Source of the DNA: JALNZF01 sp049793155
Lineage (GTDB): Bacteria > Nitrospirota > UBA9217
Assembly: GCA_049793155.1 (NCBI GenBank)
Contig: JBARBN010000170.1
Span: 1 to 37,722, forward strand
DNA length: 37,722 bases
Direction of reading: 5' to 3'
Positions 8,152-15,482 of this stretch are shown here, piece after piece. Both the position numbers and the translations under genes were made by a program. The notes below the pieces were generated by a model, which had not been told where the DNA came from, ran no database searches, and saw nothing but the letters and a program-made list of their open reading frames with translations. Numbering within the stretch: the first letter of the stretch is position 1; every line of letters starts with the position of its first letter.

Positions 8152-8994
8152 CTACTCCGCGAAGAAATCGAGGATTTTGCCGAGCGTCGCGCGCATCTCC
8201 CGCCGGGGAACGATCAAGTCGATCATGCCGTGGTCCAAAAGAAACTCGGCCCGCTGGAAACCTGCGGGAAGCTGCTGCTTGATCGTCTGCTCGATCACGC
8301 GGGGGCCGGCAAAGCCGATGAGGCTTTTTGGCTCCGCGATAATGATGTCGCCGAGCATGGCAAAGCTCGCCGTGACCCCGCCGAAGGTCGGATCGGTGAG
8401 CACGGATATGAAGGGAAGACCTGCCTCGCCCAGCCGCGCCACGGCGGCAGAGGTCTTCGCCATCTGCATGAGCGAAAGGATCCCCTCCTGCATCCGTGCG
8501 CCGCCGGACGAAGCCACTGATACGAAGGGTGTCCGTTTTTCGATGGCCCGCTCAATGGCCCGGGCTATTTTTTCACCCACCACCGAGCCCATGCTGCCGC
8601 CCATGAAATCGAAGTCCATGACCACAACCGACACAGGCCTCCCGCCGATCTTTGCCTCGCCCGAGATGATCGCGTCCTTGAGCCCGGTCTTCTTGCGGCT
8701 GCTCTTCAGCTTGTCCTTGTAGTCTTTAAAGTTAAGGAAATCCCTGGGCGAAAGGCCGTCCTCCACTTCGAGAAAGCTGCCCTCGTCCACCAGAAAGGGA
8801 AGGCGCTCCGAAGCCGAGATGCGAAAGTGATAGTCGCACTTGGGACAGACCTTGAAATTCTTGTCCACCTCTTTGCGGTAGATAATTTCCTTGCAGTTGT
8901 CGCACTTGACCCAGAGCCCTTCGGGGATCTTCACCTTTTTTGCCGGTGCTTCCGGTGTAGTGCCCCCGGGTCGTTCTTTTTTAAACCAAGCCAT
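8152..8994 (-). CDS. accD: Acetyl-CoA carboxylase carboxyltransferase subunit beta
   Basis: AccD, 280 residues, pairs with AccA to move the carboxyl group from biotin-BCCP to acetyl-CoA, making malonyl-CoA for fatty acid synthesis in the cytosol. The N-terminal zinc ribbon has C31, C34, C50 and C53. The crotonase-like core shows the glycine-rich oxyanion segments VASSGGARMQEG and DPTFGGVTASFAMLGD. Length and start are usual; AAGGAG lies 5 bases before the ATG. accD often follows the trp operon in Desulfobacterota and Nitrospirota. Here the phosphodiesterase-like gene and a repeat element separate it from trpA. It heads the seven-gene run down to 2809. Confidence 0.96.
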   Translation of the reverse strand: MAWFKKERPGGTTPEAPAKKVKIPEGLWVKCDNCKEIIYRKEVDKNFKVCPKCDYHFRISASERLPFLVDEGSFLEVEDGLSPRDFLNFKDYKDKLKSSRKKTGLKDAIISGEAKIGGRPVSVVVMDFDFMGGSMGSVVGEKIARAIERAIEKRTPFVSVASSGGARMQEGILSLMQMAKTSAAVARLGEAGLPFISVLTDPTFGGVTASFAMLGDIIIAEPKSLIGFAGPRVIEQTIKQQLPAGFQRAEFLLDHGMIDLIVPRREMRATLGKILDFFAE

Positions 8995-9008
8995 GTGTCT
9001 CCTTAGAC

Positions 9009-9106
9009 AAGCACCAAATTCCAGGCATCAAATCACCATAATGTTCAAAATAACATTGACCGAAATTCAAAACCGTTTGGACGTTGGAATTTGGATATTG
9101 GTGCTT
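9009..9106. repeat. AT-rich inverted-repeat element between the phosphodiesterase gene and accD
   Basis: The outer arms AAGCACCAA (9009-9017) and TTGGTGCTT (9098-9106) match perfectly. Inside them AAATTCCA (9016-9023) matches TGGAATTT (9085-9092). A separate inner hairpin, ATGTT/AACAT, lies at 9041-9056. The element is clearly more AT-rich than the flanking genes and codes for nothing I can recognise. It lies 15 bp upstream of the accD start, so it would be in or near the accD leader. It looks like a non-autonomous repeat of the CCAAATTCCA type that I associate with intergenic regions of related phyla; that memory cannot be checked here. Confidence 0.75.
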
Positions 9107-9138
9107 TATTGGTAATTTTGGCCTCTGTTATTTGAAGC

Positions 9139-9906
9139 TTAAAAATAGTACGACTTCCCTTCCTGCAGGACCCTCACATTTTTCCGGCCCAGGGCCATCA
9201 ATTCGCTGATCACCTTCTTTTTATGGACCGGTTTTATATGGTAGATGTAGACCGGCACATCATTGCCGATCCGCGCCATATTCAGGTCCTGATGCAGCTG
9301 TCCGGGGGTAAAGTGGCCGCTCAGACTGGCGAGGTCCGCAAGGCTGTTCGGGAACGACGTATCGACGATGATCGCGTTAAGATTCTTTGCCTTGGCCGCT
9401 TCCTTCCAAAGTCCCTCGTTCGGACCGGTATCGGCGCTGTAGATGAACGATGACCTGCCGTCGCTCACAAGGAAGCCGACGGAGGGGACCGGATGGTTCA
9501 TGGGGACCGCCTTTACCTTCAGCCCGGCGACGCTCACCATCCTCCCGACCGGCATCGGAACGTAGGTCAAGACCGGTTTTTCAAAAGTCGGCAGCCTCGT
9601 GAAGTCCGGCCAGATGAGGCCGTTCATCAGATGTTTTCTGATGGCATCGATGACCCCGGGAATCGCACGGATATTAACCGGCTTTTTGACACGGCCGATG
9701 ATGTTGTCGGCCAGGAACAGAAGGGACTTGATGTGATCGAGATGGGTATGACTGATCAGGATGTCAGTGATCTTGAGCTGCGCCGGAAGGGTGAGCGCCG
9801 CGGTAATGGTCCCTGCGTCCAGCATCATCACCTCGTTCACGAGGAACCCCGCCGGATTGTGCCCTATTGCTTCTGATCCGGAGCAGCCCAGTACTTTTAC
9901 CTTCAC
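9139..9906 (-). CDS. Metallo-beta-lactamase-fold hydrolase, class II cNMP phosphodiesterase-like
   Basis: A 255-residue cytosolic hydrolase. The metal-binding motif is HTHLDH (H53, H55, D57, H58), with further likely ligands H138 (MNHPV), D159 (SADTGPNE) and H223 (YIYHIKP). The opening VKVLGCSGSEAIGHNPAGFLV and the short SHTHLDH helix resemble class II cyclic-nucleotide phosphodiesterases and the neighbouring RNase Z-like group. The exact substrate, cAMP/cGMP or another phosphodiester, is not decided by sequence. The start is a GTG preceded by GGGGGA. A sigma-70-like promoter lies 140 bp upstream, giving a leader of about 130 bases. Confidence 0.8.
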   Translation of the reverse strand: MKVKVLGCSGSEAIGHNPAGFLVNEVMMLDAGTITAALTLPAQLKITDILISHTHLDHIKSLLFLADNIIGRVKKPVNIRAIPGVIDAIRKHLMNGLIWPDFTRLPTFEKPVLTYVPMPVGRMVSVAGLKVKAVPMNHPVPSVGFLVSDGRSSFIYSADTGPNEGLWKEAAKAKNLNAIIVDTSFPNSLADLASLSGHFTPGQLHQDLNMARIGNDVPVYIYHIKPVHKKKVISELMALGRKNVRVLQEGKSYYF

Positions 9907-10010
9907 GCATCCCCCATCTTGCTATTCTTTCACTGCGCCAGAGACCAGAGATCGCCATCGGCTGCTTGTTTACCCTTGACAGTCAGGAGTCGAATTCGTT
10001 CATCCGTGCG

Positions 10011-10036
10011 ATATCCCTCACCTTGCATGGGGATAT
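10011..10036. promoter_or_regulatory. Inverted repeat at the presumed start of the phosphodiesterase transcript
   Basis: ATATCCC (10011-10017) and GGGATAT (10030-10036) form perfect 7-bp arms around a 12-base spacer. They lie just downstream of the -10 element at 10046-10051, where the transcript should begin. This could be an operator that blocks initiation or a hairpin at the 5' end of the mRNA. No regulator gene is adjacent. Confidence 0.4.
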
Positions 10037-10045
10037 TCCGATATG

Positions 10046-10074
10046 ATGATAAGATTATTGCACGGTCTTGTCAA
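10046..10074 (-). promoter_or_regulatory. Sigma-70-type promoter for the phosphodiesterase-like gene
   Basis: On the minus strand TTGACA (10069-10074) is followed after 17 bases by TATCAT (10046-10051). It starts about 35 bp after the trpA stop codon. It lets the phosphodiesterase gene be transcribed separately from trp, although readthrough from trpA is possible because I see no terminator between them. Confidence 0.7.
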
Positions 10075-10107
10075 GACGCTCAACCCTTTTCTCTCCGGAG
10101 TTCTCGT

Positions 10108-10929
10108 TTAGCCTTGCCGTTCGCTGTGTCCCAGGAGTACCCCCTGTTTGAGCGCCTTCACGAAAGCGACAACGCGGGATACAAGCTCCTGATTGCCGAT
10201 GTTCTCTTCGATCACCCTCACGAGGGCGCTGCCCACGATCACCCCGTCGGCTCCCCACCTGGCGACCTGCGCAGCCTGGTCAGGCGAAGAGATGCCGAAA
10301 CCGACTGCAACCGGCTTGTCCGTCACTAACCTGATCCTGAGCAGTGCGTCCTTGATGGAGTTCTGGACGGCAAGTGTCGAGCCCGTTACGCCGGTGAGCG
10401 ACACATAATAGGCAAAACCCTGCGTTACCTTCGCAACAAGCCTGATCCGGTCGTCGGTACTGGTGGGCGCGATCAGGAAGATCGTATCGAGACCGGCCTT
10501 TTTTGCAAGCCGCATCAGGGTCCCTGCTTCTTCCGGGGGAAGGTCCGGCAGGATGAGGCCGTCCAGACCGGCTGCAACGGCGTCGCGAACGAAGCGCTCT
10601 TCCCCATATTTGAATATCAGGTTGTAATAGGTCATGAGGATGAGCGGGATCGAACTCGTTTTGCGGACATCGGCCACCAGGCCGAGGACATCGGCAACGC
10701 TGGTATGGTTCGCGAGCGAACGAATGGCCGCCTTCTGGATCACGGGCCCGTCAGCCAGGGGATCGGAGAACGGCGCGCCAAGCTCAATGATGTCACAGCC
10801 GGCCTTTTCCATCTCAAGGATGAGCGCCCTGGTCGTTGCCAGGTCCGGGTCGCCTGCCATGATGTACGGGATGAGGGCGGTCTCGTTCTTTTTCTTGAGC
10901 CGGTTGAAGGTGTTTTTGATTCTCGACAT
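10108..10929 (-). CDS. trpA: Tryptophan synthase alpha chain
   Basis: TrpA, 273 residues, splits indole-3-glycerol phosphate into indole and glyceraldehyde 3-phosphate and passes indole to TrpB. The TIM-barrel catalytic segment IIELGAPFSDPLADGPVIQ carries both catalytic acids (Glu and Asp). Glycine-rich phosphate loops (VGFGISSPDQA, GVIVGSALV) are present near the C-terminus. An open frame extends 31 codons further upstream, but the ATG at 10929 has AGAGGA 6 bases before it and begins like the family (MSRIKNTF). It is the last gene of the trp operon, 121 bp after trpB with a hairpin between. Confidence 0.96.
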   Translation of the reverse strand: MSRIKNTFNRLKKKNETALIPYIMAGDPDLATTRALILEMEKAGCDIIELGAPFSDPLADGPVIQKAAIRSLANHTSVADVLGLVADVRKTSSIPLILMTYYNLIFKYGEERFVRDAVAAGLDGLILPDLPPEEAGTLMRLAKKAGLDTIFLIAPTSTDDRIRLVAKVTQGFAYYVSLTGVTGSTLAVQNSIKDALLRIRLVTDKPVAVGFGISSPDQAAQVARWGADGVIVGSALVRVIEENIGNQELVSRVVAFVKALKQGVLLGHSERQG

Positions 10930-10964
10930 GATCTTTCCTCTTGCGGCGATGATGGAGCCGTGGT

Positions 10965-11009
10965 AACCGCATCCCCGCCCCCGTTTGCGACGGTACCATC
11001 GATGCGGTT
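10965..11009. repeat. Hairpin between trpB and trpA
   Basis: AACCGCATC (10965-10973) and GATGCGGTT (11001-11009) are perfect 9-bp inverted arms around a 27-base loop that contains GGTACC. No run of T follows on the minus strand, so it is not a standard terminator. In the mRNA it would sit 35 bases upstream of the trpA start and might alter trpA expression or mRNA stability. Both of those effects are inference. Confidence 0.5.
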
Positions 11010-11050
11010 TCCTTCCGGGCAACTGATTTGAACCTGCGAAAAGCGGCTAT

Positions 11051-12241
11051 TTACAGTTCTACACCTTTGATCTTCGCCACCTGCATGACGTCCTTGTCCC
11101 CGCGGCCTGAAAGGTTCACAATGACGACCTTGTCCTTGCCGAGCGTTGGTGCAAGCTTGAGACAATACGCTATGGCGTGCGCACTCTCGAGAGCCGGGAT
11201 GATGCCCTCCAGGCGGGCGAGAAGGTCAAAGGCCTCCATTGCTTCTTCATCGATGGCGTAAGTGTATTCGATCCGGCCGGTATCGTGATACAACGCGTGT
11301 TCCGGTCCCACTGCCGCATAATCCAGACCTGCCGAGACGGAATGCGTCATCTCGATCTGACCCTGTTCATCCTGGAGCACGAATGTTTTGCAGCCCTGGA
11401 GAACTCCGAGCGACCCGCCGGCAAAACGCGCCGCATGCTTTCCGCGTTCGATGCCGAGACCGCCCGCCTCGATGCCGTACATTTTTATGGCCGGTTCGTT
11501 CAGAAACTCAGCGAACAGCCCCATCGCATTCGAGCCGCCGCCGACGCATGCAACGAGACAATCCGGCAGACGTCCTTCCATCTTCATGATCTGCTTCTTT
11601 GCCTCGCGGCCGATCACGGACTGGAAGTCACGCACCATCATGGGGAACGGGTGGGGCCCGAAGACGGTACCCAATACGTAATGCGTAGTTGCCACATTCG
11701 TGATCCAGTCGCGCATGGCCTCGTTGATCGCGTCCTTGAGCGTTTTACTGCCGATGTTCACCGGCCGCACGGTCGTTCCAAGGAGCTTCATGCGGAACAC
11801 GTTCAAGGACTGGCGCGCCACATCGTCAGTGCCCATGTAGACCTCGCAGTCGAGACCGAACATGGCAGCAGCCGTGGCAGTTGCCACGCCGTGCTGGCCA
11901 GCTCCTGTCTCGGCAACCACGCGGGTCTTGCCCATGCGTTTCGCCAGCAGGACCTGGGCGAGAGAATTGTTTATCTTGTGAGCGCCGGTGTGGCAGAGGT
12001 CCTCGCGCTTCAGGTAGATCTTCGCGCCGCCCAGGTGCTCGGTCAGACGCCTGGCAAAATAGAGCGGCGTGGGACGGCCAATGAATTCACGGTTATAGAA
12101 CTCAAGCTCGGCCAGATATCCCTTGTCCTTCTTCGCGGCAAGATAGGCATCTTCCAGCTCGGCGAGAGCAGGCATCAGCGTTTCGGGCGCAAATTTCCCG
12201 CCATAGATGCCGAAGTGTCCCTTTTTGTCAGGCATGCTCAC
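11051..12241 (-). CDS. trpB: Tryptophan synthase beta chain
   Basis: TrpB, 396 residues, is the PLP enzyme that condenses indole with L-serine to give tryptophan and forms the alpha2-beta2 complex with TrpA. The PLP lysine is in KREDLCHTGAHKINNSLAQ; the phosphate-binding glycine loop is CVGGGSNAMG; ETGAGQHGVATA is also conserved. The start is a GTG at 12241 that overlaps the trpF stop as GTGA. An AAGGAGGG site 10 bases upstream supports this over the ATG two codons later. The length is normal. Confidence 0.97.
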   Translation of the reverse strand: MSMPDKKGHFGIYGGKFAPETLMPALAELEDAYLAAKKDKGYLAELEFYNREFIGRPTPLYFARRLTEHLGGAKIYLKREDLCHTGAHKINNSLAQVLLAKRMGKTRVVAETGAGQHGVATATAAAMFGLDCEVYMGTDDVARQSLNVFRMKLLGTTVRPVNIGSKTLKDAINEAMRDWITNVATTHYVLGTVFGPHPFPMMVRDFQSVIGREAKKQIMKMEGRLPDCLVACVGGGSNAMGLFAEFLNEPAIKMYGIEAGGLGIERGKHAARFAGGSLGVLQGCKTFVLQDEQGQIEMTHSVSAGLDYAAVGPEHALYHDTGRIEYTYAIDEEAMEAFDLLARLEGIIPALESAHAIAYCLKLAPTLGKDKVVIVNLSGRGDKDVMQVAKIKGVEL

Positions 12242-12858
12242 GGCCGCGATGCCCTCCTTACCTCGGCGATGAATTTCTTGAGTTTCGCATGGTCCTTGAT
12301 CCCTTTTTCCCTCTCCACTCCTCCTGCGACATCAACGGCGTAGGGCTGAACCAGCTTCACCGCCTCTGCCACATTCTCGGGTGTCAGCCCGCCGGCCAGA
12401 ATGATCTTGCCGAAGGTCTTTGCAACCACCGCAAGGTGCCAGTCAAAGGTCGTGCCTGTCCCGCCCCGTATCCCCTCCTGGTAGCTGTCAAGCAGGAACG
12501 CGCCGACACGGTAGTGCGCCATGGCCTTCAGACTTTCCTTGTCCTTTACCTGGAATGCCTTGATCACCCGGTTCTCGAACCGTTGACAAAATTCCGGGGT
12601 CTCATCTCCATGAAGCTGAATTGCCTGGATGCAGGTCATGTGCTGGATTTCCCGTATCCTGTCCTCACGCTCGTTCACAAAAATTCCAACCGGCATCATG
12701 AGCGGCGGCAATTGAGCGATGATCTCGGTTGCCTTCTCCGGTTCGATGTAACGGGGACTTTTCTTGTAGAAGTTGAAGCCCAGCGCATCCGCTCCGGCAT
12801 CAGCCGCCGCCATCGCGTCGTCCAGATTGGTAATGCCGCAGATCTTTATTTTTATCAT
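12238..12858 (-). CDS. trpF: Phosphoribosylanthranilate isomerase
   Basis: TrpF, 206 residues, catalyses the Amadori rearrangement of N-(5-phosphoribosyl)anthranilate to CdRP, the step between TrpD and TrpC. The start KIKICGITNLDDA carries the catalytic cysteine, and the phosphate-binding segments LAGGLTPENV and VDVAGGVEREKGIKDH are clear. It is a stand-alone enzyme rather than a TrpC-TrpF fusion. Its stop overlaps the trpB GTG by four bases, so the two are probably coupled. Confidence 0.96.
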   Translation of the reverse strand: MIKIKICGITNLDDAMAAADAGADALGFNFYKKSPRYIEPEKATEIIAQLPPLMMPVGIFVNEREDRIREIQHMTCIQAIQLHGDETPEFCQRFENRVIKAFQVKDKESLKAMAHYRVGAFLLDSYQEGIRGGTGTTFDWHLAVVAKTFGKIILAGGLTPENVAEAVKLVQPYAVDVAGGVEREKGIKDHAKLKKFIAEVRRASRP

Positions 12859-12910
12859 AAGCTTTCATCGGCCGCAAACAGGACCCGGCGTGCCGTATCC
12901 TCCAACGACC

Positions 12911-13690
12911 TTATTCCTTTCCCAAGAGTTCTTTCACTTTCTTTCCGATATCCGTCTCCCGCATCAGGCTCTCACCCACAAGGACCGCATCCACGCCGGC
13001 CCGCTGGAGAAGCACCGCATCCTTCCGCGTCTTGATCCCGCTCTCGCTCACGACCGTACGATCATCGGGGATGTCCTTCAGGAGGTCGAAAGTCGTCTGC
13101 AGACTCACCATGAAGGTTGTAAGATCCCGGTTATTGATCCCCACGAGCGTTGCCCCAGCCTGCAGAGACTTATCCAGCTCCTTATAGGTATGCGACTCGA
13201 CCAGCACATCGAGACCGAGTTGACGTGCGATCTCGAGATAATCCCCGAGCTGTTGTTTTTCCAGGCATGCCGCGATCAACAGGATGGCGTCCGCCCCGGC
13301 CGCACGCGCCTCGTGGATCTGATACTCGTCGATAATAAAATCTTTGCGCAGAAGCGGCAGTTCTACGACCTGCCTGATCCGGCCCAGATATTCGAGCTCA
13401 CCCTGAAAGAATTTTCTTTCCGTCAGGACCGAAAGACACGACGCGCCGGACTTCTCGTATATCTGAGAGATCTTTACAGGATCGAAGTCCTCGCGGATCA
13501 CGCCTTTCGAGGGCGATGCCTTCTTAACCTCGGCTATCAGCCGGATACCACCCGTGCCGGAAAGCGCTTTCCCGAATCCCCGGGTTGGCGCCGCATCCAA
13601 TGCCTTTGACCTGATATCAGGAAATGTCGCCAGACGTTTCGTCTCAGCCAGCTCCTCTTTCTTATGTGCGATAATCTCGTCGAGGATCAT
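12911..13690 (-). CDS. trpC: Indole-3-glycerol-phosphate synthase
   Basis: TrpC, 259 residues, closes CdRP to indole-3-glycerol phosphate with loss of CO2 and water. The TIM barrel shows IAEVKKASPSKGVI with the catalytic lysine, LLRKDFIIDEYQI, GINNRDLTTF and VVSESGIKTR. Length and start are normal. It follows trpD by 30 bp, a spacer made mostly of a GGAGTCAGGAGTC repeat whose AGGAG units are the only ribosome-site-like sequence upstream of the ATG. Confidence 0.97.
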   Translation of the reverse strand: MILDEIIAHKKEELAETKRLATFPDIRSKALDAAPTRGFGKALSGTGGIRLIAEVKKASPSKGVIREDFDPVKISQIYEKSGASCLSVLTERKFFQGELEYLGRIRQVVELPLLRKDFIIDEYQIHEARAAGADAILLIAACLEKQQLGDYLEIARQLGLDVLVESHTYKELDKSLQAGATLVGINNRDLTTFMVSLQTTFDLLKDIPDDRTVVSESGIKTRKDAVLLQRAGVDAVLVGESLMRETDIGKKVKELLGKE

Positions 13691-13700
13691 TCTTTTACTG

Positions 13701-13717
13701 CCGACTCCTGACTCCTG
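13701..13717. repeat. Short GGAGTCAGGAGTC repeat copy in the trpD-trpC spacer
   Basis: On the minus strand the spacer reads CAGGAGTCAGGAGTCGG, a tandem of the unit that recurs in trpE, in the Memo gene, at the end of the M48 gene and between rplI and dnaB. This copy has one arm only, with no inverted partner nearby. It lies between the trpD stop and the trpC start. Confidence 0.6.
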
Positions 13718-13720
13718 CTT

Positions 13721-14734
13721 TTATGGCTTATTGGTAAACGCCTTCAACTGTTCCACTTTTCTCAATGCGGCTCCGGAATCTATCGACTCCGCGGCAAGCT
13801 TGATCCCTTCCTTGAAATCCGGCGTCATTCCCGAAGCAACAAAACCCGCGGCACTGTTCATCAGCACTATGTCGCGGCGAGGGCCTTTTTGACCTTTCAG
13901 GATATCAAGGGTAATGGCCGCGTTCTCTTTCGCATCACCACCCCTGAGATCCTCGACCTTTCCGAGCGTCACGCCGAAATCAGAGGGATGAATGATATAG
14001 TCCTTCACCTTCCCGTCTTTGAACTCCGAGACCCTGGTCTTGCCCGTGATTGTGATCTCGTCCAGGCCATCCATGCCATGCACCACGAATGCATGCCGGG
14101 CGCCGAGATTGCCGAGTGCCTGGGCAAGCGGTATGGTCAGCTCGGCTGCATACACACCCATGATCTGTGAGGTCACCTTTGCCGGGTTCGTGAGCGGACC
14201 AAGGATATTGAACAGTGTCCGGATGCCGATCTCTCTTCTCGGGCCGATCGCATATTTCATCGCCTGGTGCATCAAAGGCGCGAACAGGAAGGCAATGCCC
14301 ACCTCTTGCATGCACGCTTCAACCCGATGGGACGGGATCTCGATGTTGACGCCGAGGGCCTGGAGCACGTCGGCGCTGCCGCTCTTGCTTGAAACCGATC
14401 TATTGCCGTGCTTGGCTACCGTAACGCCGGCGCCTGCGACAACAAATGCCACGGTCGTCGAAATATTGAACGTATGAGCCATATCGCCGCCGGTGCCGCA
14501 GGTATCAACCTGATATTTCGCATCGAGCCTGATCGGCACGGCCTTCTCGCGCATGACCCGCGCGGACCCGGTGATCTCATCAACCGTCTCGCCCTTCATG
14601 CGCAGCGCCGTGATGTAGGCCGCGATCTGGGCGTCCGTGGCCTCGCCTTGCATGATCTCCCGCATCACGGCCTCGGCCTCGGCCTCGGTGAGGTTGCCTT
14701 TCGTTACGACCTTTGCGATCGCTTCTTTGATCAT
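13721..14734 (-). CDS. trpD: Anthranilate phosphoribosyltransferase
   Basis: TrpD, 337 residues, transfers the phosphoribosyl group of PRPP to anthranilate. The PRPP/pyrophosphate loop CGTGGDMAHTFNISTTVAF, the KHGNRSVSSKSGSADVLQALG segment region and the RREIGIRTLFNILGPLTNPA stretch are all clear when read in parts. It is not fused to TrpG. The ATG at 14734 gives the usual length. A degenerate inverted repeat fills most of the 98-bp gap to trpG. Confidence 0.97.
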   Translation of the reverse strand: MIKEAIAKVVTKGNLTEAEAEAVMREIMQGEATDAQIAAYITALRMKGETVDEITGSARVMREKAVPIRLDAKYQVDTCGTGGDMAHTFNISTTVAFVVAGAGVTVAKHGNRSVSSKSGSADVLQALGVNIEIPSHRVEACMQEVGIAFLFAPLMHQAMKYAIGPRREIGIRTLFNILGPLTNPAKVTSQIMGVYAAELTIPLAQALGNLGARHAFVVHGMDGLDEITITGKTRVSEFKDGKVKDYIIHPSDFGVTLGKVEDLRGGDAKENAAITLDILKGQKGPRRDIVLMNSAAGFVASGMTPDFKEGIKLAAESIDSGAALRKVEQLKAFTNKP

Positions 14735-14747
14735 AAACCTACCCCTG

Positions 14748-14812
14748 CCACGAAGGCACTAAGACACAAAGTTGATCTCAAAGGTTTTCTTCGTGATTTC
14801 GAGTCTTCGTGG
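14748..14812. repeat. CCACGAAG-type inverted repeat between trpG and trpD
   Basis: The left arm (14748-14771) begins CCACGAAGGCACTAAG, and the right arm (14789-14812) ends GAGTCTTCGTGG. By eye 18 of 24 positions pair, around a 17-base loop. Each arm is itself built of degenerate ACGAAG/ACAAAG units of about 8 bases. It is unrelated in sequence to the CCACAGAG element between trpE and trpG, yet organised the same way. It should fold in the trp mRNA about 14 bases upstream of trpD. Confidence 0.72.
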
Positions 14813-14832
14813 AAAATCCTTGGTTCTCGTTA

Positions 14833-15396
14833 CTATAATTTCAAAAAGTTCCTGAGCAGGTCCTTGCCCACGCTGGTCAGGATCGACTCGGGATGGAATT
14901 GCACCCCCTCCACCTTGAACTGCTTGTGCCGGACGCCCATGATGATGCCGTCCTCGGTCCACGCTGATATCTCGAGCATCGACGGCAGGGTATCGCGCTT
15001 AATGATAAGTGAATGGTACCTTGTCGCCTCAAAGGGGTTTTGAAGTCCGCTGAAAATGGTCTTTCCATCATGGTGGATGATGGAGGTCTTGCCGTGCATA
15101 AGGTAGGGTGCGCGGATGACTTCTCCGCCGAAGGCCTCGCCGATGGACTGGTGGCCAAGGCAGACACCCAGTATCGGGATCCTGCCTGCGAAGTGTTTGA
15201 TCACGTCGATCGATATCCCCGCTTCCCTTGGCGTGCATGGCCCGGGGGAGATCACGATCCGCTCGGGCCTCATTGTTTCGATCTCTGCGATCGTGATCTT
15301 GTTGTTCCGGTATACGTTCAGGTCCTGGCCCAACTCGCCCAGATACTGGACCAGGTTATAGGTGAAGGAATCGTAATTGTCGATCATCAACAGCAT
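14833..15396 (-). CDS. trpG: Anthranilate synthase glutamine amidotransferase component
   Basis: TrpG, 187 residues, is the class I glutaminase that supplies ammonia to TrpE. The nucleophile elbow GVCLGHQSIGEAFGG holds the catalytic Cys, and the His-Glu of the triad are in VEGVQFHPESILT. The frame is open 11 codons further upstream, but the ATG at 15396 begins MLLMIDNYDSFTYN as in the family and has GAGGT 5 bases before it. The same subunit often also serves PabB in folate synthesis; no pabB is present here. Confidence 0.96.
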   Translation of the reverse strand: MLLMIDNYDSFTYNLVQYLGELGQDLNVYRNNKITIAEIETMRPERIVISPGPCTPREAGISIDVIKHFAGRIPILGVCLGHQSIGEAFGGEVIRAPYLMHGKTSIIHHDGKTIFSGLQNPFEATRYHSLIIKRDTLPSMLEISAWTEDGIIMGVRHKQFKVEGVQFHPESILTSVGKDLLRNFLKL

Positions 15397-15416
15397 AAGA
15401 ACCTCAAAGGCATCAA

Positions 15417-15473
15417 CCACAGAGACCACAGAGAATAAAAAAAGATTTCAGGCTCTCTCTGTGTGCTCTGTGG
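15417..15473. repeat. CCACAGAG-type inverted repeat between trpE and trpG
   Basis: The arm at 15417-15434 (CCACAGAGACCACAGAGA) pairs with 15456-15473 at 16 of 18 positions, around a 21-base loop. Each arm is a tandem of two 9-10 base CCACAGAGA-like units. On the mRNA strand a run of seven U lies in the loop rather than after the stem, so this is not an intrinsic terminator. It lies between the trpE stop and the trpG ribosome site. Confidence 0.75.
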
Positions 15474-15482
15474 TGAAAGATT

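Noticed and set aside
9975..9993. A further GTCAGGAGTCG copy of the GGAGTC repeat between the phosphodiesterase gene and trpA
   Set aside because: Only one unit is present, with no partner arm or tandem, so chance cannot be excluded.
10930..11022. An upstream extension of trpA by 31 codons
   Set aside because: The extension is arginine-rich, contains the hairpin between trpB and trpA, and is not part of the TrpA family; a good ribosome site precedes the internal ATG.
15431..15473. An intrinsic terminator between trpE and trpG
   Set aside because: The T-run lies in the loop of the hairpin and not after the stem, and trpG-A need the same transcript.
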